NCBI GenBank assembly: GCA_963708725.1
Contig: CAVPTL010000006.1
Coordinates: 166,542-230,541, forward strand
Source: CAVPTL01 sp963708725
GTDB taxonomy: Bacteria > Actinomycetota > Thermoleophilia > Gaiellales > JAICJC01
Reading direction: 5' to 3'
DNA: 64,000 nucleotides
Shown here: positions 42,901 to 50,516 of the stretch, piece after piece
How positions within the stretch are numbered: position 1 is the first letter of the stretch
How the letters are laid out: each line of letters opens with the position of its first letter
Position numbers and translations under genes: made by a program
Notes under the pieces: model-generated
Seen by the model: the letters and a program-made list of their open reading frames with translations, nothing else
What the model was told of the DNA's origin: nothing
Database searches by the model: none

Positions 42901-44564
42901 AGGGTGTTGTCACCCGTGCGCGCTCCCGCGGGGAAGGCGATGTTATTGCCGATGAAGTTGTTGCGGCCGACCCTGACCCGCGACACCCGAAACGAGCTGC
43001 CCGAGTAGTCGGTGTTGACGATCCACAGGCCGTCGGCGACCATCGTCCCGGTGCCAATCGACGTCAGGAACGGGTTGTCGTGGCCAACGGCGGTGCCAAA
43101 GTTCGACCCGGTCTGCTCGACTGGTGTGAGGTCGTATCCGATCCAGCGCAGGTACGGCACGATGTAGGAGCTGTCGCCGAAGAGCTGGAGAAAGAACGGC
43201 ACGTTGGTGAGGCGGCCGATGGCTCGATGCACGCCGTAGTGGAAGCCGTACAGCGGGTAGACGCGGTCGGGCTTGATGGCGCGGTTGAGGAGGCGCGGCA
43301 CCGTGCCGACCAGCAGGAGGCCAACCGCAATACCGCCGAAGACGAGGATCAGCGACCCGATCACAGCGTCGCTGAGGAACGACCAGGTCGTGACGTCGGC
43401 CGGCGCCGACCCGAAGAGCGTCCCGAACGGCGGCACGTTGGTGGCCAGCAGGAATGCGCCGCCGAACGCCAGCGGAAGGTAGACCGCCAGGAGGGCGGCC
43501 AGTTCCATGGCGGCGTAGGTTGCCCCCCTGCGAGCGCCGCCGGGCGCCGGCTCGACTGCCTGGAGGTCGGCTTCGGTGCGCTGCTCGGCCGGGGTTCCCT
43601 GGCGCCGCTCGCCGGCGGGAACCGCCTGCCCCTGGTAGAGGGCGGAGCCATGGCCGAGCTGAGCTCCGTCGCCCAGCGATGTGTCGATGTCGAGCACCGC
43701 CGCCTGGCCGACGAACGCGCCCGTGCCGATCGTGACCGGACCTGTGCGGATCACTCCCGCCTCGGCCCGATAGCAGGTGAGGAAGGAGTCCCTGCGGATC
43801 ACCGTGCCCGCGCCGATGGTCAGCAGGTCGGTGCAGATCGGCGGGTGCTGGGTGAGGATCACAACGCCCGGGCCAATCTTCGCGCCCAGCGCCCTGAGGT
43901 AGAGGGGGTAGAGCGGCGAGCCGGTGAAAAGCAGCATCGGGTTCACCCTGATCAGCGTGCGGACGAGCCAGAATCGGAAGTACCGTGCGCTCCAGATCGG
44001 GATCTCCTCACGTGTCCAGCGTCCGATCAGGGTCCACTTCGCGACGATCGGAAGCACGCACATGCCGACGAAGCTCAGACCGCCGACCACGACCGCGCGT
44101 AGGTACACGTCGACCACCCCGGACCCTGCCGCGATCCAGTCGTAGCCGACGCTGAAAACGACTCCCGCGACCGACGCATACGCGAGGAAGACGAGGAGCT
44201 GCAACGCTCCGCAGACCGCATACTGGCGCGTGCTTGCATGCGTCGATCTGCGGCTCTTCGGCGGAGCGGCCACCACGTCCATCTGCACCGGATCGAACTC
44301 GGGAAGCGACGCCGCCAGGCTCCTGATGGTGGGATGTTGGTAGCAGTCCCTGACCGAGATCGACGGCACCTTCGCGGCCTTCCGGACTCGGGCGCAGAAG
44401 TGAGCGACCATCAGGGAGTCGAGGCCGAGCTGGTCGAAGAAGTTGCTATCGATCGCGACCGTGTCGATGCCGGCGGTCTCGGCCAGCGTCTCGGCGAGCA
44501 CCTGTTCGGCCGCACTCATTGGTGCGGCCTTGACCGCGGTGGGAGTGCCGACGTCCACGGTCAT
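39936..44564 (-). CDS. Membrane NRPS-like synthetase, permuted Pls type (carrier - membrane/acyltransferase x3 - adenylation)
   Basis: A 1542-aa protein. Carrier domain ~16-95 with the phosphopantetheine Ser50 in GLDSLMV. Three blocks follow, each a pair of membrane helices plus a hexapeptide/acyltransferase-like region: TM ~116-138 and 152-177, block ~193-330; TM ~352-374 and 396-424, block ~433-585; TM ~615-640 and 642-668, block ~675-815. Residues ~860-1020 look like the C-terminal half of a condensation domain with no HHxxxDG. The adenylation domain fills ~1038-1542 (YFTSGSTGEPKG, NAYGLTETSDD, YRSGDYGRWRPD, KIRGFRIEIGEVE, LTSNGKVDRKAL). Epsilon-poly-L-lysine synthetase and TIGR02353 proteins use adenylation-carrier-membrane order, so this one is circularly permuted. 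Likely substrate L-Dap, made by SbnA/B beside it. ATG 44564 overlaps the transferase stop. Confidence 0.85.
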   Translation of the reverse strand: MTVDVGTPTAVKAAPMSAAEQVLAETLAETAGIDTVAIDSNFFDQLGLDSLMVAHFCARVRKAAKVPSISVRDCYQHPTIRSLAASLPEFDPVQMDVVAAPPKSRRSTHASTRQYAVCGALQLLVFLAYASVAGVVFSVGYDWIAAGSGVVDVYLRAVVVGGLSFVGMCVLPIVAKWTLIGRWTREEIPIWSARYFRFWLVRTLIRVNPMLLFTGSPLYPLYLRALGAKIGPGVVILTQHPPICTDLLTIGAGTVIRRDSFLTCYRAEAGVIRTGPVTIGTGAFVGQAAVLDIDTSLGDGAQLGHGSALYQGQAVPAGERRQGTPAEQRTEADLQAVEPAPGGARRGATYAAMELAALLAVYLPLAFGGAFLLATNVPPFGTLFGSAPADVTTWSFLSDAVIGSLILVFGGIAVGLLLVGTVPRLLNRAIKPDRVYPLYGFHYGVHRAIGRLTNVPFFLQLFGDSSYIVPYLRWIGYDLTPVEQTGSNFGTAVGHDNPFLTSIGTGTMVADGLWIVNTDYSGSSFRVSRVRVGRNNFIGNNIAFPAGARTGDNTLLATKVLVPIDGEIRENVGLLGSPSFEIPRTVERDRRFDHLREGDELRRNLRTKNRHNTVTMGLFLLSRWIYVLALTVLASSAVVLHSDLGAVSAAAALVLALPFTIAFAALVEHAGAGFRRLRPRYCSIYQNDFWRHERYWKMSARLPRTLDGTAFKGLAWRAYGVRIGRRVFDDGCNIVDKSLATIGDDAVLNDGCVIQPHSQEDGTFKADRITIGSGCTVGISAQVHYGVTMGDGSSLGPHSFLMKGEDVPPNAHWGMNPATEPRPPAPVKPLAEAEPADGFGRIPRWTLEPVAGVGEHREAVPDELAIALRRVAGEMDVPLSTIVHAAHARVLSALTGERAVTTGHGGERPLACHLEADAGSWHALIRSVHLAESADSSEGSFETILDPTGRDGDPPDGAVLRLAVSEHGGDLSLNLFHRRDVLDAGSAARIAGYHLTALRLLAADPEAQPAQGRLLSDEELRLQFEGFAGPSRELPDRRFHELFQDRAAAHPDAVAAVCGERRWTYGSLNTHANRMGQALLARGLRREGVVAVVSERNLEWMAAVLAIFKAGGVYLPVEPHLPADRIAAMLSRADCQLVLAEPGGSATLERALETLPDIEVIGFDEALGEGYSDADLGLAVEPQQLAYIYFTSGSTGEPKGAMCEHGGMLNHLYAKIDDLEIREGDVVAQTAPQSFDISLWQLVSGLLVGGRTLVVEQELILDIEGFVEKIATARVNVLQVVPSYLEALLSYLEEYPRELPDLRAVSVTGEPVKKELLRRWFAFAPRIAVMNAYGLTETSDDTNHEVMTRTPDSDRVPLGRAVRNVRVYVVDEHLSPVPLGAPGEIVFSGICVGRGYINDPERTRLAFIPDPHLEDERLYRSGDYGRWRPDRKLEFLGRRDDQVKIRGFRIEIGEVESAFLRVAGVRAAAVAVAEGAAGGKRLVGFYVGSPHEAEELRAALGESLPTYMVPAAFHRREALPLTSNGKVDRKALRRLAEELESR

Positions 44565-45238
44565 GCCGGCACCGACGTCGTTGCCACGACGAGTCGACGG
44601 TCGACCACCCAGCACCCTGTGAGGTCGTCGTCGCCGGCCCGTGCCTGGAACGTGCCCTCGGGATGCAGCGTCACCGAGATGTCAGCAAAATCCAGCCACG
44701 TGCGAGTCGAGGGATAGCGGGCTTTGAACACCGCCTCCTTGGCGCAGAAGACGATCGTGTCCCAGTGGACATCCGGTCGGACCTCCGCAAGGTCGCGAAC
44801 CTGGGCGTGTTCCTCGCTTCCCAAGACGAGGTCGCTCGCCGAATCTGGTAGCGCAGCATGCAGCTCGGCGTCGATGCCGATCCCGCCGAGCCGGTTGGAT
44901 GGTGCCACGACCGCGGCCCGGTACCCCACGCAATGGGTCATGCTCCCGACGATCCCGGCGGGCCATTGCGGGACTCCATCGGCGTCGGGCAGAATCGCCG
45001 TTGGAGGTATGCCGAGCCGGCTGAGCGCGCGGCGGGCGCACGAGCGCACCGTGGCGAACTCGCGACGACGCTCGATGACCGCGTGGGCGATCGCCGCTGC
45101 TTCTTCGGGGAACATCGTCGCCGCCGGCGCGTCGTCGAACGATTCCACGCATGCCGAAGCCGGGATCAGCTTCTCGAACGTGACTGCTGGCGTCAAGCCA
45201 GCGACAAAGGCACGGGACAGCAATTCGAGCCCTTTCAC
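44561..45238 (-). CDS. 4'-phosphopantetheinyl transferase (Sfp/EntD type)
   Basis: A 225-aa enzyme that attaches phosphopantetheine to carrier domains. GGIGIDAELH (~117-126) carries the Mg-binding Asp and Glu, and FCAKEAVFKARYP the W/F-x-x-K-E-x-x-x-K catalytic motif; MFPEEAAAIAHAVIERRREFATVRSCARRAL is the EntD-type CoA-binding region. It is first in the operon, and its stop overlaps the synthetase start, so it almost surely activates Ser50 of that protein. GTG 45238 follows a GGCGGGT; an in-frame TTG at 45223 with GAAAGGG is another possible start. Confidence 0.88.
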   Translation of the reverse strand: MKGLELLSRAFVAGLTPAVTFEKLIPASACVESFDDAPAATMFPEEAAAIAHAVIERRREFATVRSCARRALSRLGIPPTAILPDADGVPQWPAGIVGSMTHCVGYRAAVVAPSNRLGGIGIDAELHAALPDSASDLVLGSEEHAQVRDLAEVRPDVHWDTIVFCAKEAVFKARYPSTRTWLDFADISVTLHPEGTFQARAGDDDLTGCWVVDRRLVVATTSVPA

Positions 45239-45271
45239 ACCCGCCGCCGGGAGCCCGGCGGTCTACTTGTA

Positions 45272-45318
45272 ACTATCCTTTCAAGGTGTTCAGAAACTGT
45301 CAAGACTTGTCTGAACAC
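45272..45318 (-). promoter_or_regulatory. Promoter of the Dap operon with SARP-type direct repeats
   Basis: Reading the minus strand: heptamers TCAGACA (45315-45309), CTTGACA (45304-45298) and CTGAACA (45293-45287) start exactly 11 bp apart, then GATAGT (45277-45272) follows 9 bp on as a -10. SARP activators are known to bind heptamers at 11-bp spacing about 8 bp before a -10. The outer two also form a perfect 9-bp inverted repeat (45286-45294 and 45310-45318). TTGACA within the middle repeat could double as a -35. The transcript would begin near 45265 and include a GCCGGG/CCCGGC hairpin (45246-45259). Confidence 0.65.
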
Positions 45319-45456
45319 CGACTGCTCAAGGACACCCGCCGTAGGAGCCCACGGCGGTTCACCCTGTGTACGGGTCGGGTTACGAAACGGTTTAACCCAG
45401 CTTGTCGCTCGGCCGACGTGAGATGCTTTGGCCCCGAGTGAGGGTGACGAGCCGTG

Positions 45457-47001
45457 ATGGAGTTTCGCATTCTGGGGCCGTTGTCGATCGTCGACGGTGG
45501 CCGCGAGGTCGAGCTGGGCCGCGCGCGGGAGCGGGCGGTGTTATCGGTGCTGCTGCTTCATGCCAACCGGGTTGTGTCCAGGGACAGTCTGATCGACAGC
45601 CTCTGGGGCGAAGACCCACCCGTGGCGGCGCGAAACTCGCTCTCGGTGCGGATCACGACGCTGCGAAAGTTGCTGGGCGGCGATCGGATCGTCTCTCAGC
45701 CTCCCGGGTATCTGGTGCGGGTCGAGCCGCATGAGTTCGACCTTGCGAGGTTCGAACGGATGGTGAGCCCGGTGTCACCGACCGCGCGACAGCTGTCCGA
45801 GGCGCTCGCCCTTTGGCGGGGTGAGCCGCTGGCCGAGTTCGCAGACGAGTCGTGGGCGTGGGCCTATCGCGCCCGGCTGGATGAGCTGTACATGACGGTG
45901 CTCGAGATGCGCATCGACGCCGACCTCGCCGGCGGACGTCACTCGCAGCTCGCGGGGGAGCTGCGCGCGCTGATCGACGAGCACCCGCTGCGCGAGCGGC
46001 TGCGTGGACAGCTGATGCTCGCGCTCTACCGCGATGGCCGCCAGGCCGAAGCGCTGTCGGTCTACCGTGAGGCGCGAGCCGTCCTGATCGACGATCTGGG
46101 GATCGAGCCGAACCCTACGCTCCAACAGCTCGAGCAGTCGATCCTGAGGCAGGATCCGGAACTGGAGCTCTCCCAACCCGGACCATCGGGACAGGCGATC
46201 CTGGTGGCGCCTCTCGCCGACGAATCTTTCGAGAGTCTCCTTGGATTGGCCACGATCATCGCCAGGAACCCCACCCGCGAGCTCATCCTGTGCCGGCCTG
46301 CGTCCTCCACGGAGGACATCGAGCCGGCCTCGGCGACGCTCAACGGGCTTCGCGCCGGGATGATCGCTTCAGGGTTGAACGCTCGGGTTGCGGTATTCAG
46401 GTCGAGGTCGCCGGGGCTCGACCTTGCTCGAGTGGCGACTGAGCAGGATGTCGACCTGGTGGTGGTCGACGCTCCACCGGAGATGCTCGCTGATCGCCGG
46501 CTCGCGGATCTCCTGGACGCTGCACCGTGTGATGTCGCCGTGGTCGTTACGCCCGTCGGCGGCGATGGAGAGGGCGATGAGGTGTTTGTCCCGTTCACCG
46601 GGGCCGATCACGACTGGTCGGCGGTTGAGATCGGCGTGTGGATTGCACAGGCGACCGGGTGTTCGTTGCGGATCGCCGGCCCCGCCGAACCGGATCATGA
46701 TTCGAGCCGACTGCTGGCGAGCGCGTCGCTGGCCATCCAACGCGGGTACGGCGTGGCAGTGAGCTCGACGTTGGTCGAGCCGAGCCCCGAGGCGCTTTCA
46801 GCGGCCGCACATGACGCCGCCATGGTCGTCGCTGGGCTCTCAGACCGATGGAAGGCGGAGGGTCTCGGTCCCACCCGAGCGGCGCTGGTCGCCGGTCGCC
46901 GTCAGCCCGTGGTGCTGGTGCGAAGCGGGCTTCGGCCCGGTGGACTCGCCCCGCGAACCAGCCACACCCGGTTCACCTGGTCGATTCGCCCCGCGATCTG
47001 A
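45457..47001 (+). CDS. SARP/AfsR-type transcriptional activator with a USP-like C-terminus
   Basis: A 514-aa regulator. Residues ~1-95 form an OmpR-like winged helix (FRILGPLSIVDGGREVELG; VVSRDSLIDSLWGEDPP; RITTLRKLLGG). Residues ~97-240 form the bacterial transcriptional activation domain (FERMVSPVSPTARQLSEALALW; EQLMLALYRDGRQAEALSVYREAR-like). The remaining ~260 aa hold two alpha/beta folds like universal stress domains (LVAPLADESFESLLGLATIIARN; QDVDLVVVDAPPE), which may bind a signal. It is divergent from the Dap operon and most likely its activator. GTG 45454 is an alternative start; ATG is preferred because relatives begin MEFRILG. Confidence 0.87.
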   Translation: MEFRILGPLSIVDGGREVELGRARERAVLSVLLLHANRVVSRDSLIDSLWGEDPPVAARNSLSVRITTLRKLLGGDRIVSQPPGYLVRVEPHEFDLARFERMVSPVSPTARQLSEALALWRGEPLAEFADESWAWAYRARLDELYMTVLEMRIDADLAGGRHSQLAGELRALIDEHPLRERLRGQLMLALYRDGRQAEALSVYREARAVLIDDLGIEPNPTLQQLEQSILRQDPELELSQPGPSGQAILVAPLADESFESLLGLATIIARNPTRELILCRPASSTEDIEPASATLNGLRAGMIASGLNARVAVFRSRSPGLDLARVATEQDVDLVVVDAPPEMLADRRLADLLDAAPCDVAVVVTPVGGDGEGDEVFVPFTGADHDWSAVEIGVWIAQATGCSLRIAGPAEPDHDSSRLLASASLAIQRGYGVAVSSTLVEPSPEALSAAAHDAAMVVAGLSDRWKAEGLGPTRAALVAGRRQPVVLVRSGLRPGGLAPRTSHTRFTWSIRPAI

Positions 47002-47002
47002 C

Positions 47003-48280
47003 CTATGAGCGCGCCCACGATGGCGGGTTCCCCGACCTGCATCCGGGCTGGCTGCGGCTTGGGGACGGACTGTTTGGCCCGAAATATCCACCGAACGTTT
47101 GCTCGACCCCGGGGACGACCGCGATCTGACGGATGGGATGGTCAGTCCCCGACATCTGGCCGAGGTAGGCGTTGGCCACCGCCTGGTGCCGTTTGTCGAG
47201 ATGGATCGGCCCGTCCTCGGCGGGATAGGTCAGGTGAGCGAGGGTCGACATCAGCCGCCGTTGGCCGTGGGAGGTGTCTCCGCCCACCTTCTGGAGTGCG
47301 AGTAGCAGGGGTGACATGCCGTCGTAGTACGGCTCGTTGAAGAAGTCCTGGTCGCTGAAGCCGACGGGCATGTAGTGGTGGAGCGCGTGCACGTAGCGGT
47401 TCCAGGCTGGGGTGGGCCTGAAGGGGTCATACGAGGCGCCGACGACTCCGCGGAGGGCGGGATCGAACGCCGCCCAGCCGAGCACCAGATGGCGTGCGAG
47501 GTCAGGGTGGCGCATGCGCCACGCGGCGATGAACGGCGTGGTGTCTTCGAAACCACCCGGTATGAACGCGCCATCGACACCGTCGGGTACTCCGTACGCT
47601 GCGCGCGTTGGCGGACCGTCGAGCGCATCACTCTGCACTCGGCGGGCGACTGTGCCTCCCAGTGAGCAGAACTCCGCGATGAAGCCGGAGACCGTCCCCC
47701 AGCCGGCGGAGTTGTTGTCCGCCACCGTCGCCACGGATCGCCAGCCGAGTGTGTGGTATGCGTAGGCGGCCAGCCCAGCCGTCGACTGGCGCGTGTCCGG
47801 CACGAACCGAAAGACATTCGGTGACGGATGTGGTGTGAGCGTCACCGACGGTTCCGACCCGGTGAGCATGAAGGTTGTGTGGGGGTGCAGCCTGGCGTAG
47901 GCGGCGGTGATCACGCTGTCATCCTGGAACTCCGAGCCGATCACAGCATCGACGTGATCTACCTCGACCAACTGACGCAGCGCCGAGATGGACGAGGATG
48001 CGTGGCCCCACCGTTCGCAGGCGGGCACCAGCTCGACCGTGCGCCCCCCGACTGTTGCCGTGCTCACCGATTGGCCGTGCAGCTTGGCCCCGCGTTCGAG
48101 CAGCGGAAGTTCTGCCCCGGCGAGGGCCTGCGGGCGATACTGGGCAAACGCGCCGTAGCAATCGGTCACGACGCCGACGCGAAACGGCCGAGCTGACGTC
48201 CCTCCACAACCCACGGCGCAGGCGACCAATGCAATCGTGATGATCGACCGTACCGGTGGTCGGCGGCGGTCAGCTCGCAT
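47003..48280 (-). CDS. ABC-type branched-chain substrate-binding lipoprotein
   Basis: A 425-aa exported solute-binding protein of the periplasmic-binding-protein 6 family. The signal ends in a lipobox (VACAVGC). The body reads RVGVVTDCYGAFAQYRPQALAGAELPL then HVDAVIGSEFQDDSV-like and RHLVLGWAAFDPALRGVVGASYD. No permease or ATPase gene lies nearby, so it may act as a sensor rather than a transporter. ATG 48280 lies 11 nt inside the 3' end of the kinase-propeller gene, so both are one operon. It ends head-to-head with the SARP gene with 1 nt between the stops. Confidence 0.8.
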   Translation of the reverse strand: MRADRRRPPVRSIITIALVACAVGCGGTSARPFRVGVVTDCYGAFAQYRPQALAGAELPLLERGAKLHGQSVSTATVGGRTVELVPACERWGHASSSISALRQLVEVDHVDAVIGSEFQDDSVITAAYARLHPHTTFMLTGSEPSVTLTPHPSPNVFRFVPDTRQSTAGLAAYAYHTLGWRSVATVADNNSAGWGTVSGFIAEFCSLGGTVARRVQSDALDGPPTRAAYGVPDGVDGAFIPGGFEDTTPFIAAWRMRHPDLARHLVLGWAAFDPALRGVVGASYDPFRPTPAWNRYVHALHHYMPVGFSDQDFFNEPYYDGMSPLLLALQKVGGDTSHGQRRLMSTLAHLTYPAEDGPIHLDKRHQAVANAYLGQMSGTDHPIRQIAVVPGVEQTFGGYFGPNSPSPSRSQPGCRSGNPPSWARS

Positions 48281-50084
48281 CGCCGACCACCCACACTCGG
48301 CCCGCTCCGAAAGCGACCGCCCGCGGCTGTCCTCCCACCGCGACGGTGTCCACGACCCTGCCCGAACGCTGGTTGACCCTGGAGACGGTGCCGTCGACGC
48401 TATTGGCGACCCAGACCGCTCCGGCGCCGGCGGCGACGCCGGTCGGCTCGTTGCCCACCGGTATCGATGCGATGATCCTGCCGGACGCGGCGTCGATCCG
48501 GTGGAGATGATCGTCGAGCTGCCCGGCGATCCACACCGATCCGCCGGCGACCGCGACACCGTCCGGCGCAAACGCCAGCCGGATCGTTCGAACGATCCTC
48601 CCCTTCAACGGGTCGATCTCCCACACGCGCCGGTCAAGGGCGTCGCCGGTGACCCATAACATCCCGTTGCCAAACGCGGCTCCATTGACGTCCATCCGGG
48701 CATTCGCTTCGTCATCGATCGACGGGATATGCGCGACCAAGCTGGAATCAACGGTGTACTGGAACAGGTCTGGTTGGTGGATCCAGTACACCCGATCGAC
48801 GGTCACTCCCCACACACCGCGCGACCAGGGCACGAGCAAGGGTGGGTCGTGCAGGCCGGTTTTGATCGGTGATGCGCCTGATTGGGGATCGACGATCTGG
48901 ACGCTCTGATGGGCGTCGATCGACACGTAGACAAGTCCGCGGTGGACGCAAAGGTCGAGTGGCGTGCCGCTGGTCGGCGAGCTGCTCGCCGAGAGCGTCC
49001 GCGGGTCGATGCTCCAAAGCCTGGAGTCGGCGACGCTGGTCGTCCAGACCCGCCCGGCACCGACCGCAACCGCTGAGGGTGCACCCCCGATGTCGACCCC
49101 GCCACCCACCCGATCGCCGGCGGGGTCGATCGCAGTCAGGCGTCCCCCGGTGGCCGCGGCTGCCGCGGGGCCCTGGGTGAGCACGATCCCGGCCGCGATC
49201 GCCACCGCCGCCAGTGCAACGGCCGCGGCGACCGCGGCCATGGCAAGCCGGCGTTGAGGACGCTGCCTGGGCACCAGATCGAGGCTCTCCCGGACGTCGT
49301 CGATGAACTCTGCGCAGCTCCCGTATCGGTCGGCCGGGTCCTTTGCCAGCGAACGGGCAAACACCCGCTCGAGCCGCGCGGGGCTGGGCGGATCGGACTC
49401 GAGGTGTGCGTAGAGCACCGCGGCGTCGGTCTTCCCGGCGAACGGCGCGGCGCCGTAGAGGCCCTCGTAGACGACGCATGCGAGCGAGTAGACGTCGGCG
49501 CGACCATCCACCGGGTCGCCACGGATCTGCTCCGGAGCGATGTACCCAACCGTTGCCATTGACGCTCCTGGGAAGGAGGCGGCGGGACCAGAGATCTCAC
49601 GCGCCAGTCCGAAGTCCCCGAGGTAGGCGTGATCGTTGGCGTCGACGAGAACATTCGACGGCTTGACGTCGCGGTGCACCAACCCGCGAGCGTGGGCGGC
49701 GTCGAGCGCATCGGCGATCTGGGAGACGATTGCGAGCACCCGCGCCGGCGGCAGCTGCTCCGACGCAAGGAGCGCGGCGAAGTCCCTGCCTTCCACCAGC
49801 CGGGTTACGAGATAGAGCTGTCCCTCGTACTCACCCGCCGCGAATACCGGCAGCACGTTGGGATGCTCGAGGGACGCGGCGAGCTTTGACTCGGCCAGGA
49901 ACCGGTGCCGGAAGCCCGGGTCGGAGGCGTACTCCGGCGCGATCAGCTTGACCGCGACGTTGCGGTCCAGAGTGAGGTCGCGGGCTCGGAAGACAACGCC
50001 CATTCCACCACGGCCGATCAGCTCGGTTAGCTCGTAGTCAAACAGCCTCGTGCCAACCCGAGAATCCACTGGTAGCAACGTCAC
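48270..50084 (-). CDS. Membrane Ser/Thr protein kinase with extracellular beta-propeller
   Basis: A 604-aa receptor-type kinase. Kinase domain ~15-270: G-loop GRGGMGVVF, Lys46 in VAVKLI, HRDVKPSNV (~137), DFGLAR (~157), ATVGYIAPEQ (~177). One membrane helix spans ~281-303. The outside part ~310-604 contains six or seven propeller blades (for example AVAVGAGRVWTTS, GVAVAGGSVWIAGQ, GVAAGAGAVWVANSVDG, AVAFGAGRVWVVG). GTG 50084 is chosen because AGGAGG lies just upstream. It is co-translated with the substrate-binding lipoprotein, so an outside ligand may be sensed by the pair and passed to the cytoplasm by phosphorylation; the adjacent SARP is a possible target. Confidence 0.88.
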   Translation of the reverse strand: MTLLPVDSRVGTRLFDYELTELIGRGGMGVVFRARDLTLDRNVAVKLIAPEYASDPGFRHRFLAESKLAASLEHPNVLPVFAAGEYEGQLYLVTRLVEGRDFAALLASEQLPPARVLAIVSQIADALDAAHARGLVHRDVKPSNVLVDANDHAYLGDFGLAREISGPAASFPGASMATVGYIAPEQIRGDPVDGRADVYSLACVVYEGLYGAAPFAGKTDAAVLYAHLESDPPSPARLERVFARSLAKDPADRYGSCAEFIDDVRESLDLVPRQRPQRRLAMAAVAAAVALAAVAIAAGIVLTQGPAAAAATGGRLTAIDPAGDRVGGGVDIGGAPSAVAVGAGRVWTTSVADSRLWSIDPRTLSASSSPTSGTPLDLCVHRGLVYVSIDAHQSVQIVDPQSGASPIKTGLHDPPLLVPWSRGVWGVTVDRVYWIHQPDLFQYTVDSSLVAHIPSIDDEANARMDVNGAAFGNGMLWVTGDALDRRVWEIDPLKGRIVRTIRLAFAPDGVAVAGGSVWIAGQLDDHLHRIDAASGRIIASIPVGNEPTGVAAGAGAVWVANSVDGTVSRVNQRSGRVVDTVAVGGQPRAVAFGAGRVWVVGDAS

Positions 50085-50236
50085 GACACCTCCTCCGAAG
50101 AAGAACATAACCGGTTGACGCGACCGTGTGTGGATCACCACATGGCGAGGTAATCGAGCGGTAACCCGCCGGTAATCGCCCACGACCACATTCGTCCCCG
50201 AAGGTTCACGAACGATCGAGTTCGGAGGGTCGAAAC

Positions 50237-50479
50237 ATGAACGCCAGGAACGCACCCGTACGGTTCGGGATTGCAAGCGCCATCGGCGCAGCCGTGGTGG
50301 TGGTCCTCGGTCTCGGACCAGCCGCCGGGGCACCACGAATGCAACTCCACCAGCAGCCGTTGCCGCTGTGCAGTGACCTTGCCCCCGATACGAACCCCGC
50401 ACTGCGTGCGCATCCCGCATGTCGCATCGGTAACGCTCGCATCCGCGATTACTCGAGAGCGTCGAACGCCGCCGGATAG
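50237..50479 (+). CDS. Small exported cysteine-containing peptide
   Basis: An 80-aa protein with a clear signal peptide (MNARNAPVRFGIASAIGAAV, hydrophobic to ~27, cut near GPAAGA). The predicted mature ~48 aa has two cysteines (PLCSDLAPD and PACRIGN), suited to one disulfide. GGAGGG lies 8 nt before the ATG. It is divergent from the kinase-propeller gene and could be a ligand, a peptide signal or an antimicrobial; nothing in the sequence decides. No homologous family recognised. Confidence 0.5.
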   Translation: MNARNAPVRFGIASAIGAAVVVVLGLGPAAGAPRMQLHQQPLPLCSDLAPDTNPALRAHPACRIGNARIRDYSRASNAAG

Positions 50480-50516
50480 ACGATCCGGCCGGCCAGCTCC
50501 GATCGCACCACGAGGA

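Noticed and set aside
41778..44102. 774-codon open frame on the + strand
   Set aside because: It lies fully antisense to the synthetase gene. High GC gives long mirror frames; its product is Arg/Asp/His-rich with no domain.
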